In this document: in pieces, positions 16,822 to 24,924 of the stretch
Layout: each line of letters opens with the position of its first letter
Numbering within the stretch: the stretch's first letter is position 1
NCBI RefSeq assembly: GCF_042662125.1
Contig: NZ_JBHSXL010000010.1
Span: 62,001-126,000, forward strand
Origin: Halopenitus salinus
GTDB lineage: Archaea > Halobacteriota > Halobacteria > Halobacteriales > Haloferacaceae
Reading direction: 5' to 3'
Length of the DNA stretch: 64,000 nucleotides
The notes under the pieces: generated by a model
Seen by the model: only the letters and a program-made list of their open reading frames with translations
Database searches by the model: none
What the model was told of the DNA's origin: nothing
Made by a program: the position numbers and the translations under genes

Positions 16822-17645
16822 GCGACGACTACGATCTCGAGTCCGGACCGGATCCCGCGGCCCTCGCGGCGGCCGCGCCGGAGTCGGATCTCGGCTCGTC
16901 GACGAACGAACCCACGACGGACGAACCGACGCCCGACGACCGTGAACCGGTCCACGCGGTCGGGATCGGCCCGGGGAATCCCGAGTATCTGACGCCGCGC
17001 GCGCGGCGAGCGGTCCGCGAGGCCGACGTCGTCGTCGGCTTCGAGACCGTCGTCGCGTTCCTCGAGGAGGCGATGGCCGTCGACGCCGAGGTCCTCACCT
17101 GCGGGTACCGCGACGAGGCCGAGACGCTCGACGCCTTCGCGAACCGCGTCGCCGACGGCGCGGTCGGAACCGCGCTCTTGATGGGCGATCCGAACCACTC
17201 CGGCTACCAGTTCGTCGGCAAGGTGCAGGCCGCCGTCGACCGCCCGGTTCGGGTGATACCGGGGATCTCCTCGCTACAGGTCGCGGCCAGTCGCGCGCGC
17301 ACGCCGATGGAGGAGACGACCTTCGTCACCCTGCACAAGAGCGGCGACCTGGAGGCCGACCTCGCGAGGATTCGCCGCGACGTCGGCGATCGCCACCTGC
17401 TCGTGTTGCCGCGCCCCTACGACCTGATGCCGGAGGACGTCGCCGCCGACCTCCTCGACGCCGGCGCGTCCGCGAACCTCGACGCGCTCGTCCTCGAGCG
17501 ACTGACCCACGACGACGAGGCGATCACGCACACGACCCTCGGCCAACTCGCCGAGCGGGCGAGAACGGATGCGTCGGCGGACCCGTCCCCCGACGAGTCG
17601 CGGTTCTCGGATCTGTCCGTGCTCGCGGTTCGCGCCGACCGCTGA
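16818..17645 (+). CDS. cbiE: Cobalt-precorrin-7 C5-methyltransferase CbiE
   Basis: 275 residues, tetrapyrrole methylase. VHAVGIGPGNPEYLTPRA (about 45-62) is motif 1, LLMGDPNHSGYQFVGKV motif 2 and VRVIPGISSLQVAASRA motif 3; FVTLHKSGDLEADLAR and HLLVLPRPYDLMPEDVA fit CbiE/CobL-N. CbiT, which often follows as a fused domain in bacteria, is absent here and is presumed upstream of cbiL. ATG 16818 overlaps the cbiC stop as ATGA; six codons upstream are also open. A ~42-residue acidic leader precedes the fold. Confidence 0.9.
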   Translation: MSDDYDLESGPDPAALAAAAPESDLGSSTNEPTTDEPTPDDREPVHAVGIGPGNPEYLTPRARRAVREADVVVGFETVVAFLEEAMAVDAEVLTCGYRDEAETLDAFANRVADGAVGTALLMGDPNHSGYQFVGKVQAAVDRPVRVIPGISSLQVAASRARTPMEETTFVTLHKSGDLEADLARIRRDVGDRHLLVLPRPYDLMPEDVAADLLDAGASANLDALVLERLTHDDEAITHTTLGQLAERARTDASADPSPDESRFSDLSVLAVRADR

Positions 17646-17746
17646 TCCGATACGGTCGTTCCCTCGAGTTCGTTCGCTTCGATAGGTGCCACTTCCGGAC
17701 CTCTCGATTCGCGGATCTCGGGAGTTCGAGTCGTCCGACCACAACC

Positions 17747-17817
17747 TATTTTAGATCCGCCTTCCTCGTGGTTAGCAAACGAACTTTGGTTAGTTCAAAA
17801 TTACTTTACTTACACGA
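17747..17817 (+). promoter_or_regulatory. Promoter region with inverted repeat before the CbiX paralog
   Basis: AT-rich interval after cbiE. GAACT (17781-17785) and AGTTC (17792-17796) form a 5-bp inverted repeat with a 6-base spacer, directly before AAAATTACTTTACTT leading to the ATG. A second AT patch CTATTTTAG lies near 17747-17757. The repeat overlaps the expected TATA position for a leaderless message, a place suited to repression; this is inference. Confidence 0.4.
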
Positions 17818-18606
17818 ATGACGACCGAATCACTCCTGCTCATCGGCCGCGACACGAGAACCGCCCGCGAGGACTTTCGAGTTCACGCCGACAGACTCCG
17901 TGGAAGCGCCGGCGTCGACGACGTGGATATCGCGCTCTACGAGGAGGAGCCGGTTCGCGAACTGCGCGACCGGTTCGTCGAGATCGACGACGACGTCGTC
18001 TATGCCGTCCCCATGTGTGCGGCCCACTCCCACGACACCCTCGATGCCGTCCCCTCCGCGCTCTCGTACGTCGAGGGGGAGGTCCGCTACTGCGAGCCGG
18101 TCGGCCGCAGTCCGGCCGTCACGGACGTCCTGGAGGAGCGCGCCGCGGCGTCGGTTCCGCCCGACGACGACGCCGCGATCGCCATCGTCGCCTTCGGGAG
18201 CAGCTCGAAGCCCCACCACCGACGCACGGCCGAGTTCCACGCCGAGCGGCTCCGCGAGCGCTCGGGATACGGCCAGGTCCACATCAGCTATCTGGTGCAG
18301 AATCCGGCGGTCGAGTGCGCGCGATACGCGATCGAGAAATCGCGGGCGGTGGCCGTTCCCCTCTTCGTGACCCGATCGCCGGCCACCGAGGAGCGGATCC
18401 CGGCGGCGCTCGAACTCGACCGCGGCGGCCTCGAGTACGCCCCACCCCTCGGGAGCCATCCGCGAGTCACCGACGCCATCCGGGCGGAGGTCGAACGGCG
18501 CCGCGCGCTGGCCGCCGACCCCGGCGGCGAATCCACCCTCGAAGAGCAGGTTACGCGCTCGCGACGTCCGGTCGCCACCGACGGCGAGGGCGTCGGAGAG
18601 CGCTGA
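17818..18606 (+). CDS. CbiX-like chelatase-family protein with altered active-site residues
   Basis: 262 residues with two CbiX/SirB-like half domains. The first half begins LLLIGRDTRTARED, so the GHGSR motif has become GRDTR, while AVPMCAAHSHDTLDAVP keeps a His at the family's second ligand position. The second half, IAIVAFGSSSKPHHRRTAEF and AVAVPLFVTRSPATEERIP, lacks both. Compared with CbiX at 6191 it has no Cys-containing C-terminal domain. It could be a cobalt-binding chaperone, a chelatase for another tetrapyrrole, or a structural paralog. It stands 172 bases after cbiE with its own promoter-like region. Confidence 0.65.
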   Translation: MTTESLLLIGRDTRTAREDFRVHADRLRGSAGVDDVDIALYEEEPVRELRDRFVEIDDDVVYAVPMCAAHSHDTLDAVPSALSYVEGEVRYCEPVGRSPAVTDVLEERAAASVPPDDDAAIAIVAFGSSSKPHHRRTAEFHAERLRERSGYGQVHISYLVQNPAVECARYAIEKSRAVAVPLFVTRSPATEERIPAALELDRGGLEYAPPLGSHPRVTDAIRAEVERRRALAADPGGESTLEEQVTRSRRPVATDGEGVGER

Positions 18607-18634
18607 GTCGCCCGGAATCGTCGGTCGCTTCGCT

Positions 18635-18937
18635 CTACTCCGTCTTCTCCGCCAACAACACGAGCGCGGTGCTGTCCGCGGTCGCGACGGGCGAGATCGC
18701 CTGATCGCCGTCGAACCGAACTGCGTCGCCGGCGTCGAGATCGTACGTCTCGGACCCGAGGTGCATCTCGATCTCGCCCTCGATCAGGTACACGACCACG
18801 TGTCGGTCCGGATGGTCGTGAGGCTCCACGCGCTCGCCCGCGTCCAGCCGGAGTCGGATCGTCGTCGGTTCCGAGCCCGGGAAGACGTTCGCGTGTGGCT
18901 CGCCCGACAGCTCGGCGAGCGGTTCGACGCTCGCCAT
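18635..18937 (-). CDS. Small cupin-domain protein
   Basis: 100-residue single cupin. The motif 1 region ERVEPHDHPDRHVVVYLIEGE supplies His-x-His and a Glu as candidate metal ligands; motif 2 is weak (LDAGDAVRFDGDQAISPVA). Probably a metal-dependent enzyme or a small-molecule binder; the substrate cannot be told. It starts two bases after the stop of the second cupin gene, forming a two-gene unit. The long frame extending upstream to 19747 is a shadow over that gene. Confidence 0.75.
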   Translation of the reverse strand: MASVEPLAELSGEPHANVFPGSEPTTIRLRLDAGERVEPHDHPDRHVVVYLIEGEIEMHLGSETYDLDAGDAVRFDGDQAISPVATADSTALVLLAEKTE

Positions 18938-18939
18938 CC

Positions 18940-19323
18940 TCAGGCCTCCCGATCGGGTTCGAATTCCCCGCGTTTGATCCCGCGACGGACCGGACCGTGC
19001 TCCTCGTCGGTCGGCGGCGGAGCCGTGATCAAAAGCGCCTCGAGCCGGCCGTCCTCGTCGGCTCTGATCCCGCGATCGACGCCCGCCTCGACGGCGATCA
19101 CGTCGCCGGGCTCGACCGCGTGGGTCGTCTCGCCCTCCCGAACGATCCCGGTTCCGTCCCGAACGCTGACGACGAGGTCGCTTTCGGGCGCGTGGACCGG
19201 GATGAACTGCCCCGGCTCGAAGTACCCGCAGACGACCTTCGCCCGATCGCTTCGAAACGCCTCTTGCGCGCTGAAGCGCCCCTCCAGGTAGGTTCGCTCC
19301 GCGTCGAAGTCGATCTCGGGCAT
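18940..19323 (-). CDS. Cupin-domain protein
   Basis: 127 residues starting MPEIDFDAERTYLEGRFSAQ. The cupin body includes VVCGYFEPGQFIPVHAPESDLVV and GDVIAVEAGVDRGIRADEDG; only one clear His ligand is seen. The C-terminal ~25 residues are polar (PPPTDEEHGPVRRGIKR). The frame stays open to 19458, but ATG 19323 gives a normal N-terminus and the same stop-CC-ATG junction is seen at both ends of this gene. No substrate can be proposed. Confidence 0.7.
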   Translation of the reverse strand: MPEIDFDAERTYLEGRFSAQEAFRSDRAKVVCGYFEPGQFIPVHAPESDLVVSVRDGTGIVREGETTHAVEPGDVIAVEAGVDRGIRADEDGRLEALLITAPPPTDEEHGPVRRGIKRGEFEPDREA

Positions 19324-19734
19324 CCTCAGATCCCCCCCGTGGACCGCGATCGGTTCGACGTTTCCCCGTGCGCCGGCCTCGTCTCGGGTGTGCCTGCGTC
19401 CATGCGTTCGATCGAAGGACACCTCGACGGACGGGCGTTTCCCCGAACGTATTCGCACGCCTCGACGACGGGTTCGCGATCGATGATCCCCGTCGAGTCC
19501 AGGGATCGCCCGCCCCTCTCGAGCCTGGTCGGTATCTCACTGTGTGGCCGACGTCTCCTCGACAACCGGTCGTCGTCCCCGAACCGCTCCCCCGGCCACG
19601 CGAATCGATTCGACGTCCCGACGCCCTGTCGTTGCGAACGCAGACTGCTGTACGGATTTCGCGATGGGAGAACAAGTAGGGGGGAGGTCGCGGTGGGGAC
19701 AATTGTTTATTAATAACCCGTTTCCACTCTACGT
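19324..19734. other. Gene-poor interval of 411 bases; promoter for the next gene at its end
   Basis: No convincing gene. A leftward frame (19326-19565) ends two bases before the cupin start but is basic, Arg/Pro/Ser-rich and unlike real haloarchaeal proteins. At the right end, TTTATTAATAA (19706-19716) is a strong TATA-like box about 24 bases before the ATG at 19735, suggesting a leaderless message. Confidence 0.55.
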
Positions 19735-20619
19735 ATGCTGGCCTCAAGCACTTCGTTCATCGATTCGATCGCACGGGAGATCGCCCTGTGGGGCGGTGTG
19801 CTCCTCCTGCTCGCCAGCGTCCTTTCGTTCTACACGGGATGGAACAAGCGGAAGCTGGCCGGGGTCATCTCCGAGACTCCCCGACGACCGATCGCTGAAG
19901 TACGATCGCCGGGGGTGATTCGGATCCGAGGTGAGATCTCTCCACGAGTCCCCCGGGAAACGTTCACGTCCCCGATCAAGGGTGACGAGAGCTGCGTTCT
20001 ATCGGCGTGGGAGATCAAAGAAAAATACGACTCTCCGAAGACGAAGTCGTGGGAGCGCTCCGCGTGGGGCGTCAAAACGGTCCCGTTCTCCCTCTCGAAC
20101 GACGATGCGGAGCTGCTCGTCGAAATCGATGACGAAGTCGTCGGGAACGAAACGGACGGCGTGTTCACGCCGGAAACCCTGCTTTCGGCGGACGGCGTCT
20201 CCGTCGAGGGACTCCAGTGCGAGTTCGAAGCGTTCGATGCACACGTCGAAACGGATTACGACGAACCCCCGCCGGGACGGGTCGCGGAATTCTTGGAGCA
20301 CACCGACGGGCTGTCGGTCGATCCGATGACGACCCTCGCCGGCGATTTCAGCGTTGATGCGAGCAAACGAAAGTACTCCGAACAGACGATCAAATCCGGG
20401 GACACGGTTAGCGTCCTCGGCTACGCCCGACCTCGACGTGACGGGATGGAGTCAACTGCTCACCCCGCGGATCTGGTGGTGACGCCCACGAACGAGTCCA
20501 CCCTGTACCTCTCACAACGACCGTTCGACGAGATGCCGAACGGTGGTGGGGCCTTGGTGTTCAGTCTACTGACCGGCGTTCTCGGTACCGGTCTTCTCGC
20601 CTTCCGGTTCGTCGCGTAA
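19735..20619 (+). CDS. GIDE/MUL1-like membrane protein
   Basis: 294 residues with a transmembrane helix near 14-33 (EIALWGGVLLLLASVLSFY) and another near 272-292 at the C-terminus. Between them is a soluble domain resembling the GIDE/BAM region of mitochondrial E3 ligase MUL1 and its archaeal and bacterial homologs: VIRIRGEISPR, SCVLSAWEIKEKY, then GDTVSVLGYARPRRDG. No RING finger follows. Codon use is less GC-biased than in neighbours (ending in A/T more often), which fits accessory or acquired DNA. Function unknown; a membrane-stress role is sometimes assumed for the family. It stands alone between the cupins and the dehydrogenase. Confidence 0.65.
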   Translation: MLASSTSFIDSIAREIALWGGVLLLLASVLSFYTGWNKRKLAGVISETPRRPIAEVRSPGVIRIRGEISPRVPRETFTSPIKGDESCVLSAWEIKEKYDSPKTKSWERSAWGVKTVPFSLSNDDAELLVEIDDEVVGNETDGVFTPETLLSADGVSVEGLQCEFEAFDAHVETDYDEPPPGRVAEFLEHTDGLSVDPMTTLAGDFSVDASKRKYSEQTIKSGDTVSVLGYARPRRDGMESTAHPADLVVTPTNESTLYLSQRPFDEMPNGGGALVFSLLTGVLGTGLLAFRFVA

Positions 20620-20670
20620 GCCGGATGCTTGGTGTGGCGGATATGGCCGTTCTCTCACCCACGGGACGCC

Positions 20671-20758
20671 GATTTTATATCGCGAAATGAGATATATCCT
20701 GGTGTGAGGAATTGCCACTGTGAAAGATTTTATCACACGATGTTGGAATCTTGAGCCG
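20671..20758 (+). promoter_or_regulatory. SDR promoter with two TATA boxes and an operator-like palindrome
   Basis: TTTTATAT (20673-20680) and GATATATCC (20691-20699) are two TATA-like boxes. The second predicts transcription start near 20720. There, TGTGA (20719-20723) and TCACA (20733-20737) form a perfect inverted repeat with a 9-base spacer, ending 21 bases before the ATG. Its position across the start site suggests a repressor operator. Confidence 0.5.
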
Positions 20759-21535
20759 ATGGCAGACTCCGAGCTACTCGAGGGGGAGGTCGCCGTCGTC
20801 ACCGGCGGCGCGAGCGGTAACGGTCGGGAGATCGCGCTCACGTTCGCCGAGGAGGGCGCGGACGTGGTCGTCGCCGACGTCAACGAGTCTCCACGCGAGG
20901 GCGGCGTGGAGACGCACCGGCGAATCCGGGAGGAAACGGACGCGTCGGCGATCCACGTCGACTGTGACGTCTCGGACGTCGACGACGTCTACGCCGCGGT
21001 CGAGGCCGCAGAGGAGTTCGGAGGCGTGACCGTGATGGTGAACAACGCGGGCATCACCGAGAGCCGGTCCTTCCTCGAGACCACGGAGGACGAGTACGAC
21101 ACCATGATGGACGTCAACGCCAAGGGGACGTTCTTCGGCTCGCAGGCCGCCGCCAAGTCGATGCTGGACGGTGGACGCGAGGGGTCGATCGTCAACATCT
21201 CCAGCACGTCCGGCCTCCGCGGTCGAGCCGACGGCGTGAGTTACTGCACCTCGAAGGGCGGTATCAGGCTGATGACGTACGCGCTCGCCGACGCGCTGGC
21301 TCCGGACATCCGCGTCAACGCGGTGCATCCGGGGTTCACCGACACGGCGATGACGCGCGGCGGGTTCGTCGATCCGGACTCCAGAGCGGAGTTCTTCGAA
21401 AAGGAGATGCCGCTCGGCCGGCCGGGTCAACCGAACGACACCGCCAACGCCGTGCTCTATCTGGCGAGCGACCTCGCGTCGTTCGTCACCGGCCACTCGC
21501 TCGTCGTCGACGGCGGCGTGACCGCGACGAAGTAG
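20759..21535 (+). CDS. SDR-family oxidoreductase
   Basis: 258 residues, classical short-chain dehydrogenase. Cofactor motif TGGASGNG (15-22), acidic residue after VVVAD which suggests NAD(H), VNNAGI, then the Ser-Tyr-Lys set in NISSTSG and SYCTSKGG, and the closing SFVTGHSLVVDGGVTATK. The substrate is unknown; the family covers sugar, alcohol and 3-oxoacyl reductions. The ATG at 20759 is preferred over a GTG at 20720, which lies in the predicted operator. Tail-to-tail with purB, seven bases apart. Confidence 0.88.
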   Translation: MADSELLEGEVAVVTGGASGNGREIALTFAEEGADVVVADVNESPREGGVETHRRIREETDASAIHVDCDVSDVDDVYAAVEAAEEFGGVTVMVNNAGITESRSFLETTEDEYDTMMDVNAKGTFFGSQAAAKSMLDGGREGSIVNISSTSGLRGRADGVSYCTSKGGIRLMTYALADALAPDIRVNAVHPGFTDTAMTRGGFVDPDSRAEFFEKEMPLGRPGQPNDTANAVLYLASDLASFVTGHSLVVDGGVTATK

Positions 21536-21542
21536 CGGCGAC

Positions 21543-23024
21543 TCATTCCCCGCGGTCGTCGGGAACGTTCGCCAGCTCGTCGGCGATCCCCGTGTATCCC
21601 GCGGGCGTCAGGGCGTCGAGCTCCGCGCGAACCGATTCGTCGACCGGCAGCTCGGCGAAGAGGTCGCGAAAGTCCGCGAGCGTGACGCGCTTCCCGCGGG
21701 TCAACTCCTTGACGCGCTCGTAGGCCTCGGTGTCGCCCTCCCGTCGCAGGATCGTCTGGACGGCCTCGCCGATGACCTCCGGGGTCGCCTCGAGCTCCTC
21801 GCGCATCACCTGCTCGTTCGGAACGACCTTCCCCAACCCGTCGGCGACCTTCGAGTAGCCGATCAGGCTGTGAGCGAGGGCGGCACCGACGTTCCGCTTG
21901 ACGGTCGAGTCGGAGAGGTCCCGCTGGAGCCGGGAGGTGGTGACGTAGTCGGCGAGGAACGTGAGGTCGGCGTTGGCCTTCGAGAGGTTCCCCTCGCTGT
22001 TCTCGAAGTCGATCGGGTTCACCTTGTGGGGCATCGTCGAGGAGCCGGTCTCGCCCGCGACGGTCTCCTGGCCGAGGTAGCGGTCGGAGACGTAGAGCCA
22101 GGCGTCGAGATCCAGATCCCGGAGCACGTTGTTGATCCCCCGCACCGCATCGAAGACGGCGGCCAGGTCGTCACAGGGGTTCACCTGCGTCGCGAGGTCG
22201 ACGTGTTCGAGGCCCAGATCGGTCACGAACGACCGGGAGAACGCTCGCCAGTCGACGTCCGGATAGGCGGCCTCGTGGGCGGCGTAGGTTCCCGACGCGC
22301 CGGCGAGCTTGCCGGCGATCCCGTCCGTCGCGTCCTCGAGCCGGCCGAGCCCTCGCCCGAGGCGGGCCGCGTAGACCGCCATCTCCTTGCCGAAGGTGGT
22401 CGGCGTCGCCGGCTGTCCGTGGGTCCGTGCGAGCATCGGGACGTCCCCGTACTCGTGGGCGAGCGCGGTCAGCTCGTCGCGCACCTCCCGGATCGCCGGA
22501 ACGAGAACCTCCTCGATCGCGGGTTTGACGAGGAGTCGGTGGGCGAGGTTGTTCACGTCCTCGCTCGTGAGCCCGAAGTGGATCCACGGGAAGAGTCCCT
22601 CCGCGTCGCCGATCGGTGCCGTCCTCTCGTTTTCGATCTCCGAGAGCCGAACGCGCAGGAAGTACTCGACCGCCTTCACGTCGTGGTTCGTCGCCTCGTA
22701 CCCCTCGGCGCCGTGCACCTCGAGGTCCTTGATCAGGCGGGCGTCGTCGACGTCGAAATCCCGATATACCGACCGTATCGCGGCGCGAGCGTCCGGACCC
22801 AGGTCGATCGGCGTCGCGTCCAGGTCGGCGAGCGCGATCAGGTATTCGGCCTCGACCCGGGTACGGGCCCGCATCAGGCCGGCCTCGCTCGCGTACGGCG
22901 AGAGCGGCTCGGTCCGTCGGGCGTATCGGCCGTCGAGCGGCGAGACGGCCGCGAGCGGGTCGTCCCGCGGAAGGTCGGCGATCGCGTGACCGCCGTCGGT
23001 ACGCGGTCCTCGGTGATCGTGCAT
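21543..23024 (-). CDS. purB: Adenylosuccinate lyase PurB
   Basis: 493 residues. Cleaves SAICAR to AICAR and adenylosuccinate to AMP in purine synthesis. The fumarase/aspartase signature GSSTMPHKVNPIDFEN is present, as are FGLTSEDVNNLAHR and MLARTHGQPATPTTFGKEM with the catalytic His. A short His/Gly/Arg leader precedes the fold (MHDHRGPRTDGG). The frame extends to 23084 but ATG 23024 is the better start. Divergent from purNH, whose control region is shared (23025-23190). Confidence 0.95.
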   Translation of the reverse strand: MHDHRGPRTDGGHAIADLPRDDPLAAVSPLDGRYARRTEPLSPYASEAGLMRARTRVEAEYLIALADLDATPIDLGPDARAAIRSVYRDFDVDDARLIKDLEVHGAEGYEATNHDVKAVEYFLRVRLSEIENERTAPIGDAEGLFPWIHFGLTSEDVNNLAHRLLVKPAIEEVLVPAIREVRDELTALAHEYGDVPMLARTHGQPATPTTFGKEMAVYAARLGRGLGRLEDATDGIAGKLAGASGTYAAHEAAYPDVDWRAFSRSFVTDLGLEHVDLATQVNPCDDLAAVFDAVRGINNVLRDLDLDAWLYVSDRYLGQETVAGETGSSTMPHKVNPIDFENSEGNLSKANADLTFLADYVTTSRLQRDLSDSTVKRNVGAALAHSLIGYSKVADGLGKVVPNEQVMREELEATPEVIGEAVQTILRREGDTEAYERVKELTRGKRVTLADFRDLFAELPVDESVRAELDALTPAGYTGIADELANVPDDRGE

Positions 23025-23190
23025 GTCCGATGCTGCCGTCGGGGACCGCAAAAGCGTATCGATGGATCGCCCACGGGTGTGCATACATCACGACGTTTCT
23101 GCCTCTAACTCGCGTCCATCTATCCGCGTTCGTGGATCCCCCTCGCCGATCGACCGCAACCCATATGGTCGGCCGCGAGGACGCTCGGGT

Positions 23191-24783
23191 ATGAAGATCG
23201 CCGGACTGGCCAGCAATCGAGGCCGAAACCTGCTGCACATCGACGACGTGACCCCGGGCGGCGCGGAGCTGTCCGTCGTGTTGAGCAACCGGGAGGGCGC
23301 TCCCGTCGTCGAGTCGGCCGCCGAACGCGGGATCGCCACCGAGGTCGTGGTTCGCGGGTCCGAGGAGTCGCGGGAGTCGCACGAACGACGGATCCTCGAT
23401 CGGCTCTCGAGTTACGACTTCGACCTCGTCTGTCTCGACGGCTACATGCGCGTGTTGACGGACGAGTTCCTCGAGGACGCTCCGACGACGATCAACGTTC
23501 ATCCGTCCCTGCTCCCGGCGTTCCCCGGGATGGACGCCCACGAACAGGTCCTCGAGGCCGGCGTCCGCACGACCGGCTGTACGGTCCACGTCGTCACGGA
23601 GGAGGTCGACGCCGGACCCGTCCTCACCCAGGAGCCGGTGCCGGTCTACGAGGACGACGACGTGGACAGCTTAAAGCAGAGAGTGCTATATGAATCGGAG
23701 TTCGCGGCCTACCCGCGGGTCGTCCGCTGGTTCGCACAGGACCGCGTGACCGTCGACCGGGAGGCGGGCACCGTCTCCATCGACGGCGACACGGGTGGCG
23801 ACTTCCCGACCCGACGGTTCGTCTCGGAGGACCGCGGCGATCGGCTCCGGTACGGCGAGAACCCCCACCAGGACGCCGCCCTCTACGTCGACGACGCCTG
23901 CGAGGAGGCCACCGTCGTCGGCGCGCCCCAGCTCAACGAGGGCGCGAAGGGCATGGGCTACAACAACTACAACGACGCCGACGCCGCCCTCTCGCTCGTC
24001 AAGGAGTTCGAGGAGCCGGCCGCCGCCGTGATCAAACATACGAACCCGGCGGGGTGTGCCACGAGCTCGACGATCGCGGACGCCTACGACCGCGCGCTTC
24101 GAACTGACGCCAAGTCGGCCTTCGGCGGCATCGTCGCGCTCAACCGCGAGTGCGACGTCGAGACCGCCTCGGCGGTCACCGACTCGTTCAAGGAGGTCGT
24201 CATCGCGCCGGGCTACACGGACGCGGCCCTCGACGTGCTCACCGAGAAGTCGAACCTGCGGGTGCTCGACGTCGGTCCCCTCGGCGACCGGGAGGACCGG
24301 TTCCACGAGACGCTCACGGAGAAGCCGCTCGTCGGCGGCCGGCTCGTCCAGGAGCGTGACCGGCAGTCGCCGACGCCGGACGACCTCGAGGTCGTCACCG
24401 AGCGCGAGCCGACCGAGACGGAACTCGAGACGATGTGTTTCGCCTGGCGAACGATCAAACACGTGAAGTCGAACGGCATCGTCTTCGCCACGGGGACGGA
24501 GACGGTCGGGATCGGCATGGGACAGGTCTCCCGCGTCGACGCCGTCACGCTGGCGGCGATGAAGGCCGACAAGGACGCGGAGGGCAAATCCGCGGCGGGC
24601 GCCGTCATGGCCTCCGACGCCTTCTTCCCGTTCCCCGACGGGATCGAGGAGGCCGCCGAGGCCGGCATCGAGGCCGTGGTGCAACCGGGCGGGTCGGTGA
24701 ACGACGAGGACGTCATCGAGGCCGCGAACGAACACGGGATGGCGATGGCCTTCACCGGATCGCGAAGCTTCAAACACGATTGA
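23191..24783 (+). CDS. purNH: PurN-PurH fusion: GAR formyltransferase and AICAR formyltransferase
   Basis: 530 residues. Residues 1 to about 190 are phosphoribosylglycinamide formyltransferase: LASNRGRNLLHI, then INVHPSLLPAFPGMDAHEQ with the catalytic His, and the folate-site Asp in EEVDAGPV. From about 215 the AICAR formyltransferase half of PurH starts, RLRYGENPHQDAALY, with AAVIKHTNPAGCA and FRSFKHD-like ending GSRSFKHD. The IMP cyclohydrolase domain of bacterial PurH is absent; in haloarchaea that step is done by PurO. ATG 23191 is chosen, as the frame upstream to 23023 overlaps the purB start. Such fusion is known in haloarchaea. Confidence 0.93.
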   Translation: MKIAGLASNRGRNLLHIDDVTPGGAELSVVLSNREGAPVVESAAERGIATEVVVRGSEESRESHERRILDRLSSYDFDLVCLDGYMRVLTDEFLEDAPTTINVHPSLLPAFPGMDAHEQVLEAGVRTTGCTVHVVTEEVDAGPVLTQEPVPVYEDDDVDSLKQRVLYESEFAAYPRVVRWFAQDRVTVDREAGTVSIDGDTGGDFPTRRFVSEDRGDRLRYGENPHQDAALYVDDACEEATVVGAPQLNEGAKGMGYNNYNDADAALSLVKEFEEPAAAVIKHTNPAGCATSSTIADAYDRALRTDAKSAFGGIVALNRECDVETASAVTDSFKEVVIAPGYTDAALDVLTEKSNLRVLDVGPLGDREDRFHETLTEKPLVGGRLVQERDRQSPTPDDLEVVTEREPTETELETMCFAWRTIKHVKSNGIVFATGTETVGIGMGQVSRVDAVTLAAMKADKDAEGKSAAGAVMASDAFFPFPDGIEEAAEAGIEAVVQPGGSVNDEDVIEAANEHGMAMAFTGSRSFKHD

Positions 24784-24847
24784 GGTCGGCTCCGTACCGA
24801 TCGTCGATGTCGTGGGAAACACGGGATCGTCGCCGTCGAATAGGGGT

Positions 24848-24884
24848 CGTCGACGGCGCGTCACCCGGAACCGTCGACGGCGCG
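24848..24884 (+). repeat. 13-bp direct repeat before the Agl23-family gene
   Basis: CGTCGACGGCGCG occurs at 24848-24860 and 24872-24884, a 24-base offset, in the 141-base interval between purNH and the membrane protein gene. In such GC-rich DNA it may be accidental. No clear TATA box is seen; AAGAATTGTAACC near 24892 is the most AT-rich patch before the start. Confidence 0.45.
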
Positions 24885-24924
24885 GAACACAAGAATTGTA
24901 ACCACGCGTGTGGACCCTCCGTGT

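Noticed and set aside
19326..19565. 79-residue leftward ORF before the cupin gene
   Set aside because: It ends two bases before the cupin ATG as a real operon gene might, but its basic Arg/Ser/Pro composition and lack of any motif argue against coding.
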